Shown here: in pieces, positions 9,061-31,700 of the stretch
How the letters are laid out: each line of letters begins with the position of its first letter
Position numbering within the stretch: the stretch's first letter is position 1
Origin: Tubulanus polymorphus
Taxonomy: Eukaryota; Nemertea; Palaeonemertea; Tubulaniformes; Tubulanidae
Length of the DNA: 64,000 nt
NCBI RefSeq assembly: GCF_964204645.1
Contig: NC_134031.1
Coordinates: 2,897,001-2,961,000 of the forward strand
Direction: 5' to 3'
The notes under the pieces: model-generated
Databases searched by the model: none
What the model was told of the DNA's origin: nothing
The model's input: only the letters and a program-made list of their open reading frames with translations
Made by a program: the position numbers and the translations under genes

Positions 9061-10161
9061 TCAGAAACGACATTCGCTGTTAGAAGATGACGTTGCCACC
9101 GATGTAGCGATCGACTGCGACGACAAGCTTCGTCGTTGCTGAGTCGCCGTTTTCTTCGGGCGACATCGGCACAATTCGTACAACTCCGTACGGAAACGCC
9201 GACCGGTGAAACAGTACAGCCAGAAATTGATGGCGTAATTCACGTAGGACAACAAACTGAAGCAGGCGTCGACCAGTTTATGTTCGAACGTCGGTAACAG
9301 TAGATAAACGCTGAACGGAAGGCTGGTGAACACGAACATGAAATTCGTCGCTACCAACATTACAGTGATGCTTTCCGTTTGATTTTGCTTTCTCGTTTTA
9401 GTAGAAGCGCCGCCGCCGCTGCTGCCCGAGCTCGTGGCGGTGTTGGTCATCGCCGCCTGCCGCATTTGAGATCGCTTGATCGATATAATGATGACCGCGT
9501 TGCACAATAGGAGTATCATAAACGGTCCGAGAGTGGTTAGAAACAGCTCGACGTGAACCCAATAATCGAACCAAAAATCGCTGTAGTCGTCGTCTTTTTC
9601 TTCGCAGCCGAACGGCAAAACGATTCGAATTCCGTAAAGCATGTGTGAATTGGCTAATAAGATTATCAGGGTCATCAAGATCGAAGCGTAGATCATTCGT
9701 TTTCGGGAACAGATTATTTTAGCGCGCATCGGAGCGACGACCGATACACATCTTTCGATCGTGATCAGAATCAACATCCAAGGCGACAGTTGCGAGAAAA
9801 CGTACGTCAGGAAATAATGCAAAGTGCAGACGAACCAATGCCACATGCGGAAGTCGTAATTACGGTAGAACACGACCCATCTTCTGACGAGTCCCGTACA
9901 GAGATATCCCGAATCGCTGACCGCTAAACAAGTGAACAACCACGAGTAGGATGTATTACGTAAACTCTTACGGTTGAAGATGACAACCGTTAAAGTATTC
10001 CCGATTATTCCGAGTAACAAGATGAACGGCGCTCCGTAAACGAATACCGACTTGGCGATCAGGGTGTATCTGATAACCTCGCGTGGAAGTACCGAATCGT
10101 CGCTAAAATTTGATTCGAAATTGTCGAGGATGGTCGACTGTAGGCTTGACGGCGTGGGCAT
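9061..10161 (-). CDS. Class A peptide-type GPCR (array copy 7, older subgroup)
   Basis: A 366-aa receptor, ATG at 10159-10161 (MPTPSSLQS). The frame is open further upstream but without an ATG, and a splice acceptor (CCTTTAG) sits just 5' at 10175, so a non-coding first exon is likely. The extracellular N-terminus is acidic with one NFS site. GN in TM1, LAVSDSGYL in TM2, ERC after TM3, an ECL2 Cys (FGCEEKD), a long ICL3 rich in Ser/Gly (SSGSSGGGAS), and NFWLYC in TM7. The tail has CRCRPKK and then a Ser/Thr-rich end that could be phosphorylated. Sister to the gene at 6986-7987. A broken copy of its 5' end lies at 10852-10952. Confidence 0.88.
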   Translation of the reverse strand: MPTPSSLQSTILDNFESNFSDDSVLPREVIRYTLIAKSVFVYGAPFILLLGIIGNTLTVVIFNRKSLRNTSYSWLFTCLAVSDSGYLCTGLVRRWVVFYRNYDFRMWHWFVCTLHYFLTYVFSQLSPWMLILITIERCVSVVAPMRAKIICSRKRMIYASILMTLIILLANSHMLYGIRIVLPFGCEEKDDDYSDFWFDYWVHVELFLTTLGPFMILLLCNAVIIISIKRSQMRQAAMTNTATSSGSSGGGASTKTRKQNQTESITVMLVATNFMFVFTSLPFSVYLLLPTFEHKLVDACFSLLSYVNYAINFWLYCFTGRRFRTELYELCRCRPKKTATQQRRSLSSQSIATSVATSSSNSECRF

Positions 10162-10174
10162 CGCAGTGACCGAG

Positions 10175-11309
10175 CTAAAGGAAGAAATCTTCAATTAGAA
10201 TACGAATGTTTCAAATTTACCGAATATCTATTTGAAATACTCAATGGGTCCTGATTGATGTATCCATTATAACGGGTGTGTTTCGAAAAGATGGAAATTA
10301 TATTGCGCCCTCTCCCCGACCCTACTGGTTAAACCCTTTCAGGAAAAAAATTGAGGTTGATCTCAAAAATTCGAACGAACATACCTTCTATTTGAAATAT
10401 ATCAAAGAATTTCTTACGCAGCATTTAGTTTCGTTCTCATCCAGTCGTGATACTGAATTAGCGCGGTGAAGTAACCAACTGATATCATGAACAAGAAAGG
10501 AAACAAAAGCTCTGGAAACTGGTGCTCGATGATTGATGGGGCACCGCATTGACATATTGAGAGAGTGATTAACCGGACACTTGTCGGCGGTGGTGTGGTA
10601 ATTGTTTTCCCTGCGTTCGCGGTACTAATTCAATAAAAAAAACAAACCATACATCATTTTCCAATTGTGAAAACGACAAATCTGACGCAACGCCCTGTTT
10701 TGTTTTTGGTTTCAATATTGGCAATAATTCGTTGATGAATTACATCCGCTCTGATGTTTCAACTTCTGATTTAGACTGGGTGTGGTTCCCGTGCAGAGTT
10801 TTGTATCAGATAAAGTCGAAATTGTTAACATCTAGTCCGTTGATCGGAAAATCTCGCGTGGAAGCGCCAAATCGTCGCTTAAATTTGAATTGAAGTTGTC
10901 GATGATGGTCGACTGTAGGCTTGATGGTGGGTGGACATCGCAGTGACCGAACTCAACAAGTGAAAATACAAAAAGCGATCTTACCCAGAGACATATTGAT
11001 TCATATAGGCCTGCAGATGTATGAAGATATGGAAGATGATTTTTGATTCAAACAGAATAATTCATTTGTGAAGAAATGTTCAGCCAGCTGATTTGCTTGA
11101 AATCAATATCGTCGTCGGCTTCGACATTTTTTCACATCGAACACGCGCCGTTTTGACATCCTAACACTTCTTCGTGATATCAATATTTTTTTAAATCATA
11201 CTTAAGCACCTGCACCGCTTTCTGCGTGTTGGTACCACACCTGTCTGCCCTATCATTAATCGTCTGAACATTATTCCTACAACATCATAACCCTCTTTCT
11301 CGCTTGACG
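10175..11309. other. Spacer between GPCR array and the secreted-protein gene
   Basis: Apart from the GPCR fragment, I see no gene. It should hold the promoter of the 9061 GPCR on the minus strand and, near 11200-11300, that of the small secreted protein on the plus strand. Confidence 0.4.
10852..10952 (-). pseudogene. Detached 5' fragment of a GPCR copy
   Basis: About 100 bases closely match 10078-10174, the start of the GPCR at 9061-10161, including GTCGACTGTAGGCTTGA and CATCGCAGTGACCGA. The ATG is kept, but small indels after it shift the frame to an early stop, and the receptor body is absent. It is the remnant of a further tandem duplication or of a deletion. Confidence 0.75.
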
Positions 11310-12075
11310 ATGGAGGTATCTTCGACGAAAATCGTGTTTGCCGTTTTACGGTCGCTTGCGCTTTTCGCAATTCTCGGAATACAAGGTAAGTAGTACACTT
11401 TCCGAAGACTTGCCGTCTTCGCAAATGCAAGTCCACCAGAGAGAATTCCTACCCATAATTAACGCAAGTTAAGTCAAATTCACAATTTCTTACATTTATT
11501 CATTTATTCATATATAGTTTTGTTTACTGCTTATTGTTTATCTTGCTTCGCGTCGTATTTTGTAGTTTCGAGAGGTTGCAGCAGTCACGAGGAGATAAAA
11601 AAGAATCTCACGGTTGTGAAGGCAGCTTTTAAAACGGGAGCTGAGATATGTAAGACAGATGGGGAAGAGAATTTCAATTGTACTGTTTCTACAACAGCGT
11701 GTGTATCTGCTCGGAAAGTGGGACTCACTGGTGACAGTTTAGCCACATGTAAACGTACCTACATCGAAGTGTATTCCAGAATTTCCAATTGTTCGCAGAG
11801 CGAAAAATGTGAGAAGTGGAATTGCGTAAATAATATTTCCTTCGAGAAAAAAAGTGAATTCGGTGAGTTACTTTCAAGCCAAACCATCAATTCTGTGCCG
11901 GCTTAACACCCATAACCATTTTTGGAAGCCTTACAGGTTTACGATGTTATCGACACAAAGAATATTATGGTTTCTTGTTTTTCTAGGGTTTTCAGGAAAG
12001 AACGTTGACGAGGTTTCATGCAGCATGGTGTCGGTTTTCAAGGAAGGATTCCGTGTGAATCTTCCGAATTGCTAA
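11310..12075 (+). CDS. Small secreted ten-cysteine protein, three exons
   Basis: Exons 11310-11385, 11566-11862 and 11987-12075 join in frame (phase 1 at both junctions) to give 153 aa. Exon 1 encodes a signal peptide: MEVSSTKIV then a hydrophobic run (FAVLRSLALFAILGI), with cleavage probable near the exon 1/2 junction. The mature part of about 128 aa has ten cysteines, enough for five disulfides, and N-glycosylation sites NLT, NCT, NCS and NIS. Donors are GTAAGT and GTGAGT; acceptors are TTTGTAG and TTTCTAG. AATAAA lies at 12101-12106. I do not recognise the family. Invertebrate secreted Cys-rich proteins of this size can be immune, venom-like or signalling factors, but nothing in the sequence decides. 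It ends about 500 bases before DNMT1. Confidence 0.75.
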
Positions 12076-12100
12076 ACACTTATAGAATCCGGTAAAGTCA

Positions 12101-12106
12101 AATAAA
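12101..12106 (+). terminator. Poly(A) signal of the secreted-protein gene
   Basis: AATAAA 26 bases after the stop codon. Confidence 0.6.
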
Positions 12107-12487
12107 ACAAGTAATTCAATAAAATGGATAAAAGGGTATTTGAATCACTTCATATGAGTTTATAATCCCGTTGGTTCTTCTGTTAAAATAAGTTTGCGAT
12201 AATTGAAGTTACAAAAATTATATCGTACGGTGTGTAACAATTCCACGTTTCAAAATAGTCAAGAAAAATAGTTTATTCGTGTATTGTTCACATAAAATCT
12301 TGTTAGGACTGCAGGAAATAAAAAAAAGAGTACCGGTAGTGGAACGAATAAGACCGGAAAAGATCGAAAAAGAACAAAAATACTCAAGGAAACACGATCG
12401 AAGACGGCCGGGTGTCTGACGCGCGCTCGTAAAAACAGGCATCAGTCGACTTAAATCCGCGTCCACATTTTCTACATAACCAAAACC

Positions 12488-12512
12488 GCTTCGCGGGAAA
12501 ATCATTTCCGGG
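12488..12512 (+). promoter_or_regulatory. E2F-like and ETS-like sites upstream of DNMT1
   Basis: TTCGCGGGAAAA (12490-12501) matches the E2F consensus, and ATTTCCGGG (12503-12511) matches an ETS core. Both lie about 100 bases before the DNMT1 ATG in a local CpG-containing patch. E2F control of DNMT1 is known in mammals; here it is inferred from the motif alone. Confidence 0.45.
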
Positions 12513-12607
12513 TTGTAGTTTTTGGGTTAGAAGTTTTTAGTTTTTTCGTTCTAATTTCCATATTTTACCACTTTCGAAACGTATTTCTAATACGACCCGT
12601 GTCTAAA

Positions 12608-25666
<13,059 letters not shown>

Positions 25667-26807
25667 CTCGAATCGAATGAATGAAAAACGGAATTAATTA
25701 ATGAAATAATGTAAATCTAATTCATATCACGTGGATAATGTATTTATGATTTTCTGCGCTCGAATTAAAAAATAAAATGTTTGAAATAAAATTCACTGTA
25801 TCTACAGCGAGCATGAATTCCTTGTATTTGAAACATTTCTGTATTTTGTATTGGTGCATTTAAAGTTAATTTCTCATTTCGTCAAAATTGCATTTATATC
25901 TTGTATTTCTATTTGTGTGTCTCTTGTATTTGAATCCTGTTAGAATAAAAATCATTTTGAACGTTATTTGTATATTACAAAATTTCTTTGCTGCTGTTAT
26001 ATTCGCTTTGATAAGCTGCGATAAGCTTAGTGGTAAGTTTTCTATTGTATTGTGCTGCCATCTACATGAAGGAGGCAGTGACAAGTATTAGTCATTGTTT
26101 TAAAAAGTTACTGAAAGTTTTGGCTATGGCGAAATATCATTGCAAATAGGATTTCCAGGCTTTATTTTCAAAAGACTCGAGGTAGGTCTCTACTTAGAAT
26201 GAGTTATTGATTTTAAGGCAATGTTATAGTAATAAAAAATAAGCCTCTTGCAATACAAATTCAAACATAATTTAATTCTCCTGTCATGTTTATTTACACA
26301 ACAGAGTGGAATGAATGAAGAATCTGCCACCTAGTAACTGAATGTCCTGCGTTACACCAAGTCAGTGACCAGTCTGCTATTTACACCAAGTCCGTGACCA
26401 GTCTGCTATTTAGACTAGACTGTCCCAGCCACCCCCGAATGTGCTGACCAAACAGGCTTCACTATTTCTACAAAGAAAAATTTGAAAAAGGATGAAAATA
26501 GATTCCAACTATAGGCCCTGAGTAAAATCAAAAAAGCCCTTTACGCCCTAGATTTTCAAAGAATTTCCAAACGTGCCCTTCTCAAGCGCCGATAGCAGTT
26601 TCAGGTTGACCCTGTTCAAAAAAATCTTAGGTAGATCTGCCCTAGCAGATAGTATTGGACTGCGTTTTGGTCAGTAAACTGAACTCTTAAACCATAAGAT
26701 AGATAGATCCTCTGGTTATTCAAACTTATAGTGGGTTTCATACTAATCCAAGCCTTGATTCAATGTTCAAATTGTAGGTTGTTCAGGCTCGAAGTATTTC
26801 ATCAACG
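25667..26807. other. DNMT1 3' UTR and spacer to TMEM98
   Basis: AATAAA at 25771-25776 (and a second within 15 bases) marks the DNMT1 end. A 29-base unit (TTACACCAAGTC..GTGACCAGTCTGCTAT) is duplicated in tandem at about 26352-26409. The rest, including 26400-26780 before TMEM98, shows no gene and probably includes the TMEM98 promoter or 5' UTR. Confidence 0.5.
25771..25776 (+). terminator. Poly(A) signal of DNMT1
   Basis: AATAAA 105 bases after the stop, followed by a second copy at about 25785. Confidence 0.65.
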
Positions 26808-27873
26808 ATGGCTAGTTTGGATATCGTCGTGCTGGTGGCTATTGGTTTGCTGACAGCTATATTTGTTTTAGCGATGATCATTCTTATCGTGCTGATTATG
26901 AGACAACGTCGACGCAAATGGGACCTGCTTTTAGTACAGCAACAACAATACAGGTAAATAGAGCATGTAATTACAATAGACCACTCAAGTCAGATCCCAT
27001 AAGTCTCTCTGGACAGTGAAAATGTTTATGATCTTTTTTGGACCTTTTGAAATTTTCAATTTTTGCCTAACTCCTTACTTAGGAGTATAAAATGTACATT
27101 CATATTATTGTATTGTAGATCAGATGTACAGCTGGTCGGTGCTGATATGGATAGCGGTGATCTGGAACTTGATGATGTACAAATCATGCCTCAACATTGG
27201 GAAGAAATCTTACAAGATGAAAACTGGGTTGATGATGTCACGTAAGTCTGGAATTTCAAGTTTTTGGAAATGGAAAAAGTTTTGTGGTTCTAAACGATGT
27301 CTTCTGGGACCATAGTAGATTTTATCTTGCCTCAAGTTTAGAAACTCAATGCTAAACAAAATATTTAATTTTTTAGGGGAGTGGTTCCGCACTGCATCGA
27401 AATTCTAAAAACATGCCATGAACTAGCCGAGAAGTTAGTCGCCGTGACGATGCGTCGAGGTCATTATACTCAACCGGTTCCATTGCTGGAGATAATCGCG
27501 ATCGCGAAGCGTATCAGTCCTCGAGTTGATGACGTTATAACGGCTATGTATCCTCCACTTGAACCAAAACTTCTCGAAGCGAGGTAGAGTACCTTCCTAG
27601 CCTTGGAATTCATGAATTCTTTTTCTTCTCACATTGGAATTAACACAGCGATAAGTGATAACTTGGCTAGATTGGTTATGAGGAGTTCACTGTAGTCGTT
27701 TCCGTTCTTTTTCCAGATGTACCGCTTTAGTCTTGTCGGTCAGTCACCTGGCGTTGGTCACAAAAGACACTTGTCACGTTTCCGGTTCGACCGAATGGAT
27801 CGATCAAGCTTTACTCGACGTTGAAAAACACCTTGTGTTCTTACGTATTACAGCTCAGCTTCCCCATACATGA
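26808..27873 (+). CDS. TMEM98: Transmembrane protein 98
   Basis: Exons 26808-26953, 27119-27241, 27377-27583 and 27717-27873 join in frame (phase 2 at each junction) to 210 aa; the human protein is 226 aa. A single N-terminal membrane anchor at about residues 5-31 is followed by a basic stop (RQRRRKW) and then a conserved helical domain with MPQHWEEIL, HCIEILKTCHELAEKLVA, ISPRVDDV and LVTKDTCH segments that I recognise as TMEM98. The vertebrate protein sits in ER and plasma membranes and restrains self-cleavage of the membrane transcription factor MYRF; that role here is inferred. It follows DNMT1 in the same direction and converges with the ARM-FN3 gene. Confidence 0.92.
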
Positions 27874-28777
27874 GGACGGTCTCATCTTACCACAGTTTAC
27901 AAATTGAAGCTCATTTAATCCGTATTACAGTGTTAAATTTGCATTTCAATTGCTATGTTCGATAGGGAGGCAAAATCAGTCATTACCTTTTTGCTAAATG
28001 AGGAATCCACAATTGAACCAATGCTTTATGCGCAATGTCTGGATTAGAATTTATCTGATCGGGATCAAGCAGTTACTGGTGTATGATATCTTCCACCATG
28101 CATATCTACATTTCAAACATATCACTTGCATGATTCCCAGAAATTAATTATCATAACCCAATGTTATTGTTATCAATTTGCTCTTTATTTTCAAGGTTTT
28201 GCACATGTTTAAAACGACATTCTACAAAAATACATTATTACATTTTATACAATTCTGTATGTATATAAAAAAAACATTTGCAATCCAACAGTGTAAACAA
28301 CATCCATAAATATACGTGTAAATATAATTATATCTATTTTAATCATATGTAAATATATATTTGTATTTAAGAATATACATTTTGTGTTGTGACTTGGACG
28401 GTTTTCTGTTACAGTAGTTTCATTGATAAGCATCAATAATCTATTCCTTCAAGTACTTTATTGCAGTTAACAGAAAAAAGCTGTCAAGCGTGAGTACTAT
28501 TGGATATTTCAACCCAAAATCTACAAATATGCTGAATGAAGTCGCTTGGCTATTGAAACTTCAAAGTTCTTTGGTCAGTGATTTGACCAGCAAACTTTTC
28601 TAACTAACTAGAAAGCTTGCTAATTCATCAAAATATCACTGGCATAGTCTGTTATCAGAAGATAGGACACTTTTTACCAATCTAAAGGTAGTAACTGGAC
28701 ATCAATAGTTCCACAATGATCTAAGATCTATGTTACCACTACAGTAGTGGGTAAACTGAAAGCATGATATTTTCATT
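27874..28777. other. Convergent 3' UTR region of TMEM98 and the ARM-FN3 gene
   Basis: AT-rich, with no open frame that looks coding. On the minus strand an AATAAA at 28457-28462 can end the ARM-FN3 transcript about 315 bases after its stop. No clear plus-strand AATAAA was found for TMEM98, so its 3' end is open. Confidence 0.5.
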
Positions 28778-31700
28778 TCAAGAAGGCACATTTTCACTCA
28801 ATCGATTGCCATGGTAATAACGTTTCTGTTGGCCGTATGAAGGCTTGGAATTGGGGGTTCTGCAAAAAAGATATCGATGTTTAAACTCAAGTAAGCCTAT
28901 AAGTATGGAGATGATTGTATTTCATACTACAAGCAATATTTACCCATCAAGTGGAACTTGTGAGGTGAATTTTGATTGTCTCTGATTCATCATCGTTTCA
29001 GCTATAGAAATATTAACATACCGGTATGAATTTGCATGTAGTTTAACAATTCTTGAAAACTGTCGTGAAAATGCTTGCTAAGGGTAGCAGGCAGGTAAAA
29101 ATTCAAAATATCCAAAGGGCAATCAGATAAGTTTATATACCAATATCTGGTTTGTAAAACTATCCGATTGTGATACTAAAACAACGAACAGGTCACTGAC
29201 TAGCCTCTTGGAGGTGCTTGACTTAGATCTTTGACCTCGGATAATCCTCACTAACCGGGACAGTGATATCTGCGCTGAACAAAACTTACTTACATTCACT
29301 CTCCCTCGACTGCTGTGTTTGTGAGGCACTCGGTAAATTAGCCGGCTGCGTGCGAAACTGCATCGGAACGAACTTTGACGTGTTTGCCAACGACGACTGA
29401 GCCAGCGGAAAGTCCGGTTTCCATTGATTAGGCAAACCGTTCAGTAAAGACATCGACAACGGGTTGAAATACCGGCTCAGATTTTTCCTCGCAGGTCTGA
29501 AATTAGAAATTCTTAGCAATCTCAACAAATTCACCGGATTTTTAGCTTTTTTTTCACAATTCCCTGACTTATCCCTGATATCCAGGCAAGTGGTCACCTT
29601 ATCATAGGATATGCGAGTCAATCTCCTAGAAGTTTTACCTATGTGTACAGATGAAAGTGTTCGTTCTTTGTAATTGCATTTCCTTCAAGTGATTATTCGT
29701 TGTTGGTAAGATCGGTTTTGACAGCGAAGACGTTGAGGAGGAGACAGCTGACTGCGACTGACCAGGATTCGATTGACGTAAATTCATCGTCGTAAAACTG
29801 CGAGTCATTTCGGTGGAATCTTGATGCCTGAAATTTCATTACGATATCTTCATAGTACAATAACTGACAACTTATGAGATGTGTCATAATATCCCGATCC
29901 CGATCATTAGGGACTTCAACCAATTTATGACAAAATCCGAATCAAATATACCGGGATATGTTACATTAATTTATGAACAGTAAATGATATCCCGATTACA
30001 TCAAAATCCGGATTAAAGTTAAACTGATTCAAATATACGATGTTTGAATGTACTTCCATTTCAAGATCTGGTGCCAAAGTTCTTAGTAAAAGTTTGACTT
30101 TGGAGAGTTAAAACGTAGCAAACAAACTAGTCTTAACTTTCAGACTTCTGCTATTGAACAAATATTTGAAGCGTCCGACCGAATAAATAACTTACTTTTT
30201 GCTACCGAAGTTATTATAAGATCTATCGATGTTTGAACCGGCGGTCTGACTAGGGGGTGGCTTAAACAGCGATGATTTCCGCCGCGAACCGAATCGACGT
30301 TTCACGGCTGTCATCGACGAACTCGCTGCGCAGAACGGCTGCTGCCCGGCAGACGGCTGAGCGTACAGAGAATCCGACATTCTCCTCGGATGTTGTTTCA
30401 TCGAATACGTCAGACGCGGTGGAGGTTTAACGCCTTCTTTTATCGAAACAGACGTGAGCGAACGAACGAGCGTCGATCGTTCGTCGACGCTGTACGTCTG
30501 CGCGACTTTAAATTGCATCTGTCTTTGCTGCGGCGGTTGTTGTTTCGACTTGTTCTGTACGATCGAAGAGTGAGGAACTGCACGCTGCGCGTTGTTTTGT
30601 GGCGTTTGTTTACCGCGATTAACTGCGTTGTTTTTATCGGCGACACTGTCCTCATTGTTTATATCTTGTTTATCCTGCGAAGAGTCGACTCGGTTTTCTT
30701 CCAATTCGTCGATGCTCCACGTATTTGAAATATCGAAAACGAAATTTTCCGCGCTTTTCGACAAATTTTCAACCGATCTTTCCCTCTCTGTATCGGCGGC
30801 GGCCATGTTTTCATCGTGTTGTCGAAGCAGCGTCGAATTTAATGATTTACTCAGATGACCGTTATCGTCGCCGCTTTTATCGAACATCTGCGTTACGATC
30901 CCGGCGCGCTGTTTTTCCGATGACGTTGTTTTCGAGCTTTTTTTGCGCTTCGTAACTTTGATTCTAATCGGAGTCGTTTCGTACGTCTGCAGCCGAGTAG
31001 CCGCGGAGACGTGATCGGGGTCATGTGACCCTGACGCGTCGTCGGGGTCTTCCACCGGAACAATGACGGTCGCCGACGTCGACTGATGCTGCCCTTTCGT
31101 TTGAGATTTCGATCTCGAACTGCTCCGACTTTCGTCGGCGACGCTGCTCGGAGTCGGAGAGTGAGGACGGATGAGTTTAGGAGATTTTGTTCCCTAGACG
31201 AAAGAGAAACAATCAGGAGTGAACGAGCACTGTCGGTAGAATTTTTGGGTATCGATTTAAAAACTCACCAGATTCGTTTGTTGCGACTTCAATGAGGATC
31301 TTCGGTCACTGTCATCTTTGATGAATGTTGGTCGACTCTGACTCTATAAAGCATTGAACTTGAATAAGGAGTCGTCTTGCTGAGGCAGAGGGAGAGGGAG
31401 GAGAGGGAGAGGGAAGAGAGGGAGGATGAGAGGTTTCCTATTTTTCAACCCATTGATGCATAAGTATACTTTATGGATGGCCCCAGACCAGATTTAACTT
31501 GATCATCTCATTCAACAACTTAAAATCTTAAGAAGTCTTAAAAAGTAATCTCTCGATACAGAACAAGCGAGCTCCTCACCATCTCGGGGAAATGATAGCA
31601 ATCTAGTTTCGTTTTTCCGAAATTCTCTCACCTTTGATTTTTGCGCGCTTCCAATTCGGCTGAGAGCTTGTTTAATGCCGTCCTGTGATAGACTGGATCT

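Noticed and set aside
12218-12505. 95-codon minus-strand frame upstream of DNMT1
   Set aside because: It overlaps the DNMT1 promoter region, lacks a protein-like pattern and has no splice or poly(A) context.
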